Shown here piece by piece: positions 17,445 to 26,242 of a DNA stretch of 46,256 nucleotides. Numbering within the stretch: position 1 is the first letter of the stretch; every line of letters begins with the position of its first letter. Under the pieces are notes generated by a model. The model was not told where the DNA came from and did not search any database. It was given only the letters and a program-made list of their open reading frames with translations. The position numbers and the translations under genes were made by a program. Source of the DNA: Actinomycetota bacterium (GTDB taxonomy: Bacteria > Actinomycetota > Acidimicrobiia > IMCC26256 > PALSA-610); NCBI GenBank assembly GCA_003134555.1, contig PLBO01000154.1, positions 173,585 through 219,840 on the forward strand, given 5' to 3'.

Positions 17445-20400
17445 TCAGCCGATAACAACGCGATCGCTGGTTGAGCGTCCGAATACCTCGGGCGCGTAGA
17501 TCTCTTCTGCTCGCGCCGGAGGCACGACGAACTCGCCGAGCGTCGTCGCGCGTGCGACATAGGTGTAGTCGTACGTCCCGCCGTAGAGATAGGCGCTGAA
17601 GGCTTCGACTCGGTCGTCGCGGAGATTTTCATGGTCGAACCAAGTGGAGCCGTACCAAGTCGGAGGTTGTTTCGCACCACGATCGGCGGAAGTCTTCTCA
17701 GCCGGCGGACGGGGCGACGCGGCGAGTGCAGGATTGAGCGCCTCCAGTCCCGCCGGAAGCGCGTCGACGAGCGCCATGTTGGTGTGATTGGTATCGGCGA
17801 CCATCGTCAGCCGAACTCGTACCATCGCGCCGGGTTTGATGTGCCACACGCCGCCGGCATCCCGGCTCACGTCGCCGGGATCGCCCACGGCCTCGTACCG
17901 GCGATCAACCACGAAGCCTTCGTCGCGAGCGTCGACGGCCAGGCTGGACGGTGCGTACCGCAGCCCGAGGCGATAGTAGAGGCGACCGGAACCCGACTTT
18001 TGCAACACGACAGTCGGATTGCCGTTCAATTCAGTCATCGGTACAAGGGTGTGTTGACGGTCGATCGAACGACCCTGGAACGAGTGCTCGGCCGCGTACG
18101 TGTCGCCCAACCAGGCGCGAGCCACGAACGACGGTGATTGCGCTTCGTACTTCGCGAAGTACCGGTGCAGCGCCACGAGGATGAACCCGTTCTCCTGAAT
18201 GTTGTCCCAGCGGCCCTTCACCTGATTTCCGATCAGCCCCGCGACCACCTTCGGAATGAGGTCGCTGTCGGGTTGTTCGGTGATCAGCGCGTCGAGCACG
18301 ATCCCGTCGGTGCGTCGATCCGACCCCAGCACGAGATGGGCGGCGTCGGTGTAGGAGGCGGTGAAGGTCGCGGCACCCGGCGTCTCATTGGCTCGATTCG
18401 CGATCGTTCGCGCGATCTCGCCTTTGATCGTCGGGTCATCGACGACCGGCCACAGCCACGCGAGCGCATCGAGCGAAAGCCCCGCGTCGGATCGGTACAG
18501 CGCCTCGGCCTTCGCCGGGTCGCGATCACCCGCCTCATTGCGTACGTGAAGCGCGTACGCGCTCGCCGCGTAACGGTCCTGCGTGCCCCAGAAGGCGGGG
18601 AACTTCGATTCGATGTCGTGTATGTACGCGAGTGCGCGACTGTATGAAGTGTCCGGTACCGCAAAACCGGCGAGTCGCGCGAGCACGAGCGCTTCGGCGG
18701 CTTGAACGCTGATGTAGGGCTGGGGATCGCCCTCGCGGGTCCACGTGCTGAACCCGCCATCGTCGCGCTGGAGCGCGGTGAGCGCCTTGATATCCGAGTT
18801 GATGCGCGCATCGACCTGTGACGGGGTCGGCACTCCTCCACCACCGAAGGCCGCGAACACGTCCCGCAACGATGTGAGCGCGATGATCCGCGACGCGTAC
18901 GCGTCGGCGCTCTCGTACGGATAGTCGTCGAGGTACACGACCGCGTCCGTGAGGGCCTGCATCGCGGTTGACGACGTGTCGATCTCGAGACCGCCGTACT
19001 GGGGCACGACCCCAGTCGGGGTTTGCACGGGCTGCGCGATGGCGCCGTCATCGACCACGCCATAGGTCGCGAAGGCTTCCGTCGTGACGGGCGTGTACAC
19101 GGGGAACTCGCCCGTTGCGCTGTCGGCATCGGTGCCGTGCGTCGCGCTGATCCGATAGCGAGCCGTGCCGGCGGCGTCGGTCTTGACCGGGAACCGCACC
19201 TCGACCCGATCGTTGGCGGGCACCTTCACGCGGAGCCCGTGCGCGTCGGTCAATGTGAGATTCGAGGTTTCCGCGACGACGTCGGCGACCATCTCCTGGT
19301 CGGTTTGGTTCTGGACCACGACCGACAGTTCGAAGCTGTCGCCGTAGTTGGCAAATCGAGGCGGCGAGGGCAGGACCTGCAACGGGAGACGCGCCGTAAG
19401 CGCAGATTCTCCCCCGCCGAACCGACCGCCGTTGTCGGCCGCAACGGCCATGACCCGGTAGCGGGTGAGGTTGTCGGGAAGATCGACGGTCACGTGCGCG
19501 ACACCCTTCGCGTCCGTGCGGACCGACGGCGAGAAGAGGGCCAAGGCGTCGAAGTTCGTACGGACGCTCAGCCCTTGCGGCGTCGCTCGGGTCGATCCGT
19601 CCTTGCCGAACGCGTCGGCACCCTGGGGGGTGGCGGGCGCGAATCGTGCGCCGCTGCTCGCGGTGCCAGCCCCACTCGCGTTGACAGCGATGCCCTGGTC
19701 GCGCAGAGCACCGTGTGACGCCGACTTGGAATTCGCGCCCGCGGCCGTGGTCGATGGCGTGGTGGCGGGCTGACCGAACACGGCGGGGTTCGCCAGCACC
19801 AAGCTGTTGCGCAGATAGTCGACCGAGTGTTCGCCACTCTCGGGCGCGTACATCGCGCTGATCGGATCCGCGAGCGTGTAGTCGGTCAGCGACAACACCG
19901 CGTCGTCGACGACAACGACAGCAACGTCGGCGCCGGCGACCGCGGAGCCGTCCGCCGCGGCAACCGACACGTCGACCGTGTCGTGCGCACCCGGTTTGGT
20001 GACGCGATCACGGGCAGTGGCGGCAACCTTCAAGGTCTCGTTCGCGGGCTGCACCTGAAGCGGAAGCGTCGCAGTTGCGAAGGCCGGACGCGGTGGAAGC
20101 TTGGGATCGCTGGTTCCGTCGTCACGCAATCTCGGTGCCTGCCCGGCGAGATCGACCTGCACCGTGAGCCCGCGTGTGTCGGTGCCGGCGATCGGAACTT
20201 TGAGAACCGCGGAGCCGTGCTCGACCGTGAAGGGCTGGGTTCGGGTGGCGCCGTTGCTCGAGACCGCGAGCAGCCCATGAGCAGATGCGAACGGGGCGAC
20301 GACGAGCAGCTGCGCGGTGTCGCCGGGTCGGTAGGTGTCCTTGTCGGGGACCACGGTCGCGCTCTGCTGATCGACTCCTCGCGTCCCAACCGCGTCGGCC

Positions 20401-23400
20401 CCGCTCACCCAACGGGTGAACTCGCTGCGGTTGCGGCCGCCGGCATCGTCGGTGACAACGGCCGAGATCTTGTATTGCCCTGCCACCCCGGCCGTGATGG
20501 AACACGACACCGGCGACGCCTCCGAGGTGACGTCGCAGTGTTTGGGATCCACGTCGGTTTCCACCCAGGTCCCGTTTACGAAGCGGGACTCGACCCTTGT
20601 GGCAGTGATGGTGAACGAGCGGCCGGCGACGGCCCCGCCGTCAATGTTGGTCACGATCGCTTCGACGTCGATCGGCTCACCTTCACGTACGAATTGCCGT
20701 GTGCTTTGGATGCCGACGTAGAGAGACGACGGATGCACCAGGAGCTCGAGGTTGGACGCGAAGCTCTGGCGGTTCACATCGGTGACGGAAGCGTTGGCGG
20801 AAACCATCACCGGAAGATCAGGCTTCTCGCCGTCGAAGTTGAGTTGGAGATAGTGGGTCCCGGTCGGATCGGTGCTGCCGGTGTACGTCGCCGCTTTCTG
20901 CTCCGGCTGAGGGAAGCAACACACGCCCGTCGCTCCGCCGCCGAAACCGATCGGTCCGAATCGTCCGCCGGCGAAGTCGTCCAGCCAGTACGGCCTCGAT
21001 TCACCGAACGTGAACTGCGACCAGTTCGGCGGCGTGTACGTGGTCGAACTGGTCGTCACCTGCCAGACGGTCGGCGCGCCGGCCAACACGCCGCCCGAGA
21101 AGTAGCGGGCGAGCGCGGCGACGGTCACGGGCTGCGTGAGCAGATGAGGCCCTGCGCTTTCCGCACGCGTCACGACTTCGAACTGCGGGCGGCGGAACTC
21201 TTGAATCTGGAAGGTGACCGACGCAACCCCGCTCACCCCGCCGTCGTCGACCGACACCTCGAGACTCGCCGCACCCAACGCCGCGCCCGACGGCACGTCG
21301 ACCTTCAGATCGAAGCCGCTGACGGCACCGAGTGTGAGATCGCCCTTGCCGAACTCATGCCCGAACGCGTCGCGCGCGGACCAATGCGCGGTTCGACCGG
21401 CGGCAAGTGGCGCGACGGTCGAATGTTGCGAAGCCCGTACACGACGGAACCAGCCTTTGACATGCACCGATTCGCCCGGCCGATAGATCCCACGGTCGTC
21501 GAAGGCGAATCCGTTCACCGAATCGCCCACCGTCACCGGATTCCATTCGTATTCCGAATCGGCGGGCAACAGGGCGACGTCAGCCCCCTTCGTCGCAGTG
21601 AGATACCGGGCGCGGACGATACGGAGCCGGGCGAGACCGCCGGCATCGGTCACCGCCGAGCTGGCAGTGCCACCGAGATGAACCTGCACACCGCCGAGCG
21701 GCGACCCGTCGCTGAGGTTCGTCGCCCACGTGATGAGCTGGTCGTTGGTCGAGAGCGCGTCGACGCCGATCGACGTGACTTGCACCCACGTGATCGTCGG
21801 CCGGTTCTGCCCGTAGAGGTCGTTGCCCGGGGCGAACTGCCGCGTCGGTGAGACCACCACGATGAGATGCCCGCGGGGGCCGTGAAGATCGGCGCTCAAG
21901 TCGATCGTCGACTCGGTCAGGTCGCGTCCGCCGCCGTCGACCGCAATCGTCGTCGTCGACAGCTTGCGCCACGACGCCAGCGATTGGGTGCCGTCCCAAC
22001 GTTCCATGACGTTCTGGTAGTCGATCCAACGCGACGGATCTGTGGCATAGACGTCGACCTTGAGCGTGGGGTGGCCGACCGAAGTAACCGACACCGATGG
22101 CCGCAACGCCTCGGGGTCGGTGGTCGTGAGCCGGCCGGGGAACGTCATCAGCGCCGGTGTCGCTTCGCCGACGTCGAACGACTTGGTGGTGGCGGCACCC
22201 AACGTTTGGCTGAACTCGTCGCGCAGCGATGCCGGGAGGTGCACGACGTAGTGCGTGTCGCGTTTCGTCGCGGCGTTGATCGTGAGCGTGTTGCCGGAAA
22301 CCCCGATCGACGCGGCGATCGCGGGCGTGATCGTCACTTGCTTCGAATCGAACGCCTTCGGGTCGAGCGCGTTGTTGAACGTAATGGTGAAGCCCAAGCC
22401 GGGCCGACAACCGTCGAAGAACCCGCACTGGGTACCGGTGACCGCGAGCGCGGAGTAGGTAGCGGCGGTGTGGGTCGAGGCCGTCGTCGTGGTTCGAGAA
22501 CCTTCGGCGGAAGGAGTGCCCGGTCCGATCGAGATCGTGAGTTTCGCCCCGTTCGGCAAGCGCGACACGGGTCGGAACGCAATCCACCGACCGTCGGGCG
22601 TGTCGTCGGAAACCTGATGGACGCGATCGTTACCGATGATCTCCGCCGTGGTGGCGCGGCGGATCGCGACCTTGGTTCCCGCCGCGTCGATCGTGATGGT
22701 CTTGAGCACCGCGTCGGGATCGACGCGCTGATCGAAGGTCGCGACGAACACCGGGGTCGTGTCGACCGTCGTGTTCTCCGGCGCGAACGTCAGCACCTTC
22801 GGCGGTGGAGTCCGGAACGTCCAGTGGACCGCGGCCGCCAGCTTGTTCCCGGTCTGCGACGCGGTGCCCGCCGCAACATCGACGATGTAGCTGGTTGCCA
22901 TCGGGAGGCGATCGACCGCGCCGTTGAACTCGAAGCGCAAGGTACGCGTACCGATCCAGCGCCACCGACCGTTCAACGCCGGTGTCACCTTGACCGGAAC
23001 GGTGGCCTGGTCGAGTTGCGCCAACGTCCCGAGCGGAACCATCGGCTGACTGAACGTCACGCTCAGGTCGGGCGCGATTTCGACGTCCCCGATCGGTTGG
23101 TAGCGCAGTACCCGCAGAGGTCCGGTGTCGGTCGGCTTCGGTTTGGGCTCCTGCGCGGCGCCCGCGCCAAAAGGCTTGGTGATCGTGGCACCGACGCGGG
23201 GGCGCGGGAGCGATTCCGGCGGACGCTTGAACGGAACCGCGACGGCACCATTCGTGAACGGAGGAAGGCGATCCACCACCGCCGAGATGGAGGCCGGGTC
23301 GAGCTTGTCGCCGTTCGCGGCCGGGACCGCGTCCCCGACTACGGCCGACGGGTGGCCTGCGGTCAGCACCACTGCGAAGGGTCCGGTGGTGCGCCCGACC

Positions 23401-23528
23401 CGGGCCGGGAGCGCCGGCTTTCCCTCGGGCGGAGCTGTCCTCGAGCCGCCCCCACTGCACGCACCGGCCGCGATGCTCAGGCACACGACGGTGGCGACCC
23501 ACCAACGGCCGGGTCGATCCGACCTCAT
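17445..23528 (-). CDS. Very large alpha-2-macroglobulin-like lipoprotein without thioester
   Basis: A 2027-residue bacterial alpha-2-macroglobulin. The signal peptide ends in the lipobox AGAC and is followed by many macroglobulin beta domains. An MG2-like block contains YRPGESVHVKGWFRR, a bait-like Ser/Ala-rich segment lies near residues 1230-1310, and an alpha/alpha toroid carries the usual QRDDGGFSTW. Where relatives carry the thioester CxEQ in YPYECAEQ, this one reads YPYESADAYASR: Cys, Glu and Gln are all replaced, so it cannot form the covalent trap. It should still act as a periplasmic or surface protease trap or structural protein. ATG 23528 gives a compact signal peptide; GTG 23552 is possible. 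No pbpC partner is adjacent. Confidence 0.9.
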   Translation of the reverse strand: MRSDRPGRWWVATVVCLSIAAGACSGGGSRTAPPEGKPALPARVGRTTGPFAVVLTAGHPSAVVGDAVPAANGDKLDPASISAVVDRLPPFTNGAVAVPFKRPPESLPRPRVGATITKPFGAGAAQEPKPKPTDTGPLRVLRYQPIGDVEIAPDLSVTFSQPMVPLGTLAQLDQATVPVKVTPALNGRWRWIGTRTLRFEFNGAVDRLPMATSYIVDVAAGTASQTGNKLAAAVHWTFRTPPPKVLTFAPENTTVDTTPVFVATFDQRVDPDAVLKTITIDAAGTKVAIRRATTAEIIGNDRVHQVSDDTPDGRWIAFRPVSRLPNGAKLTISIGPGTPSAEGSRTTTTASTHTAATYSALAVTGTQCGFFDGCRPGLGFTITFNNALDPKAFDSKQVTITPAIAASIGVSGNTLTINAATKRDTHYVVHLPASLRDEFSQTLGAATTKSFDVGEATPALMTFPGRLTTTDPEALRPSVSVTSVGHPTLKVDVYATDPSRWIDYQNVMERWDGTQSLASWRKLSTTTIAVDGGGRDLTESTIDLSADLHGPRGHLIVVVSPTRQFAPGNDLYGQNRPTITWVQVTSIGVDALSTNDQLITWATNLSDGSPLGGVQVHLGGTASSAVTDAGGLARLRIVRARYLTATKGADVALLPADSEYEWNPVTVGDSVNGFAFDDRGIYRPGESVHVKGWFRRVRASQHSTVAPLAAGRTAHWSARDAFGHEFGKGDLTLGAVSGFDLKVDVPSGAALGAASLEVSVDDGGVSGVASVTFQIQEFRRPQFEVVTRAESAGPHLLTQPVTVAALARYFSGGVLAGAPTVWQVTTSSTTYTPPNWSQFTFGESRPYWLDDFAGGRFGPIGFGGGATGVCCFPQPEQKAATYTGSTDPTGTHYLQLNFDGEKPDLPVMVSANASVTDVNRQSFASNLELLVHPSSLYVGIQSTRQFVREGEPIDVEAIVTNIDGGAVAGRSFTITATRVESRFVNGTWVETDVDPKHCDVTSEASPVSCSITAGVAGQYKISAVVTDDAGGRNRSEFTRWVSGADAVGTRGVDQQSATVVPDKDTYRPGDTAQLLVVAPFASAHGLLAVSSNGATRTQPFTVEHGSAVLKVPIAGTDTRGLTVQVDLAGQAPRLRDDGTSDPKLPPRPAFATATLPLQVQPANETLKVAATARDRVTKPGAHDTVDVSVAAADGSAVAGADVAVVVVDDAVLSLTDYTLADPISAMYAPESGEHSVDYLRNSLVLANPAVFGQPATTPSTTAAGANSKSASHGALRDQGIAVNASGAGTASSGARFAPATPQGADAFGKDGSTRATPQGLSVRTNFDALALFSPSVRTDAKGVAHVTVDLPDNLTRYRVMAVAADNGGRFGGGESALTARLPLQVLPSPPRFANYGDSFELSVVVQNQTDQEMVADVVAETSNLTLTDAHGLRVKVPANDRVEVRFPVKTDAAGTARYRISATHGTDADSATGEFPVYTPVTTEAFATYGVVDDGAIAQPVQTPTGVVPQYGGLEIDTSSTAMQALTDAVVYLDDYPYESADAYASRIIALTSLRDVFAAFGGGGVPTPSQVDARINSDIKALTALQRDDGGFSTWTREGDPQPYISVQAAEALVLARLAGFAVPDTSYSRALAYIHDIESKFPAFWGTQDRYAASAYALHVRNEAGDRDPAKAEALYRSDAGLSLDALAWLWPVVDDPTIKGEIARTIANRANETPGAATFTASYTDAAHLVLGSDRRTDGIVLDALITEQPDSDLIPKVVAGLIGNQVKGRWDNIQENGFILVALHRYFAKYEAQSPSFVARAWLGDTYAAEHSFQGRSIDRQHTLVPMTELNGNPTVVLQKSGSGRLYYRLGLRYAPSSLAVDARDEGFVVDRRYEAVGDPGDVSRDAGGVWHIKPGAMVRVRLTMVADTNHTNMALVDALPAGLEALNPALAASPRPPAEKTSADRGAKQPPTWYGSTWFDHENLRDDRVEAFSAYLYGGTYDYTYVARATTLGEFVVPPARAEEIYAPEVFGRSTSDRVVIG

Positions 23529-23709
23529 TGCGCGTTCGCTCGCGAGACCCACCGGTTACACACTGGCGTATACGACGTTCGCGATGGCGCTCTAGTTCGC
23601 GCCGAACCGAAGAAAACTCGCATCGCCGGAGACGAGCCGGACACATGCCCTCTGACCAGGTCTTTCTCGGTCGGGCGGCGGGCGTCTCGCGCGTTGACCC
23701 GCCGGCCGC

Positions 23710-23845
23710 TCAGGCGAGTCGAAGCGCGCTGCATGACGCGAGGCGGTCGAAATCGGCGTCGGCGTGCAGCAGCGCAACGTCCTCGCGGATGCAGACGGAT
23801 GCGATGAGTCAGTCAATATTGTGCGGCGAATCGTGATGCCGGCGT
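23710..23845 (-). pseudogene. Remnant: C-terminus of a PIN-domain (VapC) toxin
   Basis: Reading leftward, one frame gives HAGITIRRTI and, after a small indel and a stop, the next gives LIASVCIREDVALLHADADF, then DRLASCSALRLA and a stop at 23710. This is the classical end of VapC ribonucleases, including the conserved Asp of the HxDxDF segment. The N-terminal half with the other acidic residues is missing and the frame is broken, so the toxin is dead. No antitoxin is visible. The rest of the 23529-23848 gap holds only the promoter side of the macroglobulin gene and nothing else I can support. Confidence 0.7.
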
Positions 23846-23848
23846 GTG

Positions 23849-24241
23849 TCAGCCGGGTGGTGCGAAGAACTCCAGTGCGATGTTGTCGGGATCGCGGAAC
23901 GACAAGCCCGATCCGTATCCCGCGTCGATGATGCCGCCGTTGGCGATGCCGAGTTCGTTCAAGCGAGTTTCCCACTCCGCAAGTTCGCCGCGGTTCGTGC
24001 ACGCAAACGCGAGGTGATCGAGCCCGATCCGACGCTCATTGAAGGGTTCAGCGTTCGCGAGGTCGGGGAACTGATGGAGTCCAACCAACGTGCCCCCGAC
24101 CAGCCAGACGACGTGGCGGAACGGTCCGGTGTCCTCATCGAGGACCGGCTTCGCGCCGAAGAGCGCTTCGTACCAGGGCACGCTGCGCGTCAGGTCGCTG
24201 ACCGTCAACGCGACGTGCGTGATCGTGGGGAACTCGGCCAC
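23849..24241 (-). CDS. VOC/glyoxalase-family protein
   Basis: A 130-residue protein with two beta-alpha-beta-beta-beta modules of the vicinal-oxygen-chelate fold. ITHVALTVSDLTRSVPWYEA supplies the first metal His, LDHLAFACTNR the second, and DPDNIALEFF the metal Glu at the end. It would form a dimer and act as a lyase, dioxygenase or resistance protein; the reaction cannot be told from sequence. GAGGAGG lies 7 nt before the GTG at 24241, which fixes the start. The last bases overlap the PIN-toxin remnant. Confidence 0.85.
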   Translation of the reverse strand: MAEFPTITHVALTVSDLTRSVPWYEALFGAKPVLDEDTGPFRHVVWLVGGTLVGLHQFPDLANAEPFNERRIGLDHLAFACTNRGELAEWETRLNELGIANGGIIDAGYGSGLSFRDPDNIALEFFAPPG

Positions 24242-24330
24242 TGTCTGCCTCCTCGATGAATGCGAAGCGGACCCTAGCGTGTCGTGCGTCACGCGTCGCG
24301 ATCTGCGACAAATGTGGTGAAGCGCGAGCA

Positions 24331-24474
24331 CCGGATCGCGGCCGACGCCAGGTTGATCTCTTCGATCACGTCATAGATCCGTCGGACAACTTCGTCATCG
24401 ACGTAGGGGCGACCCAATGTGCCCGCGAGCGTCAATCCGCATCCGAAGATGTGATTGAGCGCACGACGCGTGCA
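24331..24474 (-). pseudogene. Remnant: dimerisation segment of a DevS-type histidine kinase
   Basis: The frame reads RRALNHIFGCGLTLAGTLG, then DDEVVRRIYDVIEEINLAS and AAIR. This resembles the helix pair of HisKA_3 kinases (usual form: RVIQRLFATGLxLxGxL ... VxxxIDELDxxIRxIR), minus the phosphorylated His region and everything before and after. It is a short isolated piece with no start, sensor domain or ATPase domain, so I call it a decayed fragment. Similarity is judged by eye. Confidence 0.45.
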
Positions 24475-24527
24475 GTTCCGTGCAGACCCGTCTTCGCAGG
24501 TCACGCGGGTCCGGGTGGTGCAGATCG

Positions 24528-24686
24528 AACTCCGGCTACTACTTCACCAACGGGATCGGCTGGTTCTACGGCCCCTTCGACAGCGCGCTCGGCATCCTCG
24601 CGGCGACGGCCGGCGACCTCGACAGTGCACTCATGCACCTCGCCCGAGCCGCCAAACAATGCGACGCGATCGCGTCGCAATCTGGC
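24528..24686 (+). pseudogene. Remnant: TPR-like tail of a large ATPase or cyclase-type regulator
   Basis: The frame reads GPFDSALGILAATAGDLDSA, then LMHLARAAKQCDAIASQSG. The pattern LGxLAAxxGxLDxAxxHxxxA is the repeat found near the end of large AAA/LuxR or adenylate-cyclase regulators. No start, ATPase or DNA-binding part is present. Together with the kinase remnant it fills the otherwise empty 24242-24854 stretch, in which I find no intact gene. Confidence 0.45.
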
Positions 24687-24854
24687 GGCGACCCGACCGC
24701 ACATCGAGCGCTATCGGCTCTTCGCCAGCGGGCTGAACGCAGTGATTCTGGCGGAATTTGCCGTCGCCCCGATCGGTAGCCTCGTAACGTGGTGCGCGCC
24801 TGACGCACGTTGCGCGTGTTGTCTGTCAATGCGCAGGTGGGAGGCCACACGACG

Positions 24855-25718
24855 ATGCAAGAAGCGGAGGGGCGACGTGCGCGCGTCGCGGCGATGTCGA
24901 CCGCATCAGCGCTCGGCCTGGCCGTCGATGACGCGGTCGTTCTTAGCGACTCCAACCGGCTTGTCGTCCGCCTGATGCCATGCGATGTCGTCGCCCGGAT
25001 CGCGCCAATTGGCTATCGAGTTTTCGCGGCGGCGGTGGGCGCAGAGCGAGAACTTGAAGTCGTTCAACGGCTCGCGGAGACCGACGGCCCGGTGGCTGTT
25101 CTGGAACCTCGAGTCGAGCCACGCGTCTTCGTGCGAGACGGCTTCGAGATCGCCATGTTGACCTACTTCGAACCTGTGCAGTTTCGAGTGGTTTCGCCGA
25201 CGGACTATGCGCACGCGCTCGAGCGTCTGCATGACGTCATGCGGCAGGTCGATGTCGCGACGCCGCACTTCACGGATCGAGCCGCGGACGTTCAACTTTG
25301 GGTTGCACGTCGCGACGTCACTCCAGATCTCACAGGAGAGGATCGGGAGCTTCTCGCCGACAGGCTCGGGAGTTTGCGGCGGTCGATCGTCGACCGAGGC
25401 GCAGCGGAGCAGCTGCTGCACGGCGAGCCCCACCCGTGGAACGTGCTCAACACGAAGAAGGGGCCGCTCTTCGTAGATTTCGAGAACTGTGTCAGCGGGC
25501 CGGTCGAGTTCGATCTCGGTTGGGTGCCTAAGGCGGTCAGCGAGTGCTATCCGGGCGTTGACCAAGATCTCGTCGGCGAGTGCCGGGGCCTCGTACTCGC
25601 GATAGTCGCGGCGCACGGCTGGCGTCGAGGCGACCACAAGCCCGGCAGGGAATCAGGAGTGGCGTTCCTAGACGTCGTGCGCAAGGGTCCGCCCTGGCCC
25701 TCGCTCGATTCCCTGTAG
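24855..25718 (+). CDS. Aminoglycoside phosphotransferase-family protein
   Basis: A 287-residue kinase-like protein of the APH/choline-kinase fold. The N-lobe has DSNRLVVRLMPCDVVARIAP; the catalytic loop reads LLHGEPHPWNVLNT and the metal-binding segment LFVDFENC. In classical APH enzymes the loop is HGDxxxxN; here the catalytic Asp is Glu, as I recall from a subgroup with HGEPHP. The DFE segment replaces DxD. It probably phosphorylates a small hydroxyl compound, but the substrate is unknown. ATG 24855 has GGGAGG 11 nt upstream. It ends where a long gene-free stretch begins. Confidence 0.8.
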   Translation: MQEAEGRRARVAAMSTASALGLAVDDAVVLSDSNRLVVRLMPCDVVARIAPIGYRVFAAAVGAERELEVVQRLAETDGPVAVLEPRVEPRVFVRDGFEIAMLTYFEPVQFRVVSPTDYAHALERLHDVMRQVDVATPHFTDRAADVQLWVARRDVTPDLTGEDRELLADRLGSLRRSIVDRGAAEQLLHGEPHPWNVLNTKKGPLFVDFENCVSGPVEFDLGWVPKAVSECYPGVDQDLVGECRGLVLAIVAAHGWRRGDHKPGRESGVAFLDVVRKGPPWPSLDSL

Positions 25719-25980
25719 CGCCCCAAGCGCGATCAGGCACCACCGCGAACGAGCGATCGATAACGCGACGGTCGTGCCTGTCCTTCCCCACATTTCGTTG
25801 TCGCGTTCGGCCTTCGCTCCGCGCTATTCCCGGGTATGGGGAACACTCGACGCGAGAGAGCACCGCCGACGCGGCGACCCCGCGATGCAAACGTGCGGCG
25901 CCAGCGTTTCAATTCTTAGGCAGCGCCTTAGGTTCGCAACTCGAGACCGCAGAAGGGTCCCTCTGACCTGGCCTTTTACG

Positions 25981-26024
25981 AGTCGGGCTGCCGGGACTTA
26001 AACCCGGGACCTCTTGACCCCCAG
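25981..26024 (-). pseudogene. tRNA 3'-half fragment (proline-like)
   Basis: Read leftward, an anticodon-like loop CTGGGGG and half stem (26013-26024) are followed by the variable loop AGGTC, a perfect T-stem CCGGG/CCCGG around TTTAAGT, and an acceptor strand CAGCCCG with discriminator A. The T loop has T instead of the invariant C56 and the 3' end reads CTC, not CCA. The 5' half is missing: bases up to 26055 do not form a D arm or the complementary acceptor CGGGCTG. Such 3' tRNA pieces are left as attachment sites by integrating elements. Confidence 0.55.
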
Positions 26025-26061
26025 CTACGGCCCGAACGTCCCGCTAAGTCTCAGCACGTCT

Positions 26062-26096
26062 CACGCTCCCCCGCCGACCAGGCATTTCGCGACGGC
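26062..26096 (+). repeat. Short dispersed repeat, copy 2
   Basis: Copy of the element at 14421-14455. In the same relative frame it encodes RSPADQAFRDGL; the differences are synonymous or Glu/Asp, which suggests that both copies descend from coding DNA of an unidentified gene. Confidence 0.6.
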
Positions 26097-26206
26097 CTCG
26101 GGGGCATTGTCTCACCACGTCTCGCTACGTTTCTTAGGTAACCCCTTACGTAGCAGCACTTCGCGTTTCCGAAGCAGCCGTGTCGTGTCGAGCTGTGGTG
26201 AGCGTT

Positions 26207-26240
26207 CCGCTCAGGCGAGTCGAAGCGTGATGCACGACAG
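26207..26240 (-). pseudogene. Remnant: PIN-toxin C-terminal tail, second copy
   Basis: Bases 26207-26227 are identical to 23706-23726, the end of the other PIN remnant. Read leftward it gives LSCITLRLA and a stop, matching ASCSALRLA and a stop there. Only about ten codons remain, directly after the stop of the DUF2252 gene. Confidence 0.5.
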
Positions 26241-26242
26241 TG

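Larger units (their letters stand above)
25719..26242. other. Gene-free stretch with several remnants
   Basis: These 524 bases contain no gene I can support. They hold the 3' half of a tRNA (25981-26024), a 35-base element also found at 14421 (26062-26096) and a PIN-toxin tail (26207-26240). The concentration of broken pieces suggests an old insertion/deletion border. Confidence 0.5.

Noticed and set aside
19827-23807. Two very long open frames opposite the macroglobulin gene (674 and 646 codons)
   Set aside because: They are the complementary-strand shadow of a GC-rich gene: Arg/Asp/Gly-heavy, no domain or start signal, and the opposite frame has clear A2M homology.
25981-26055. Complete tRNA gene
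   Set aside because: Only the 3' half folds; no D arm or 5' acceptor complement and no CCA.
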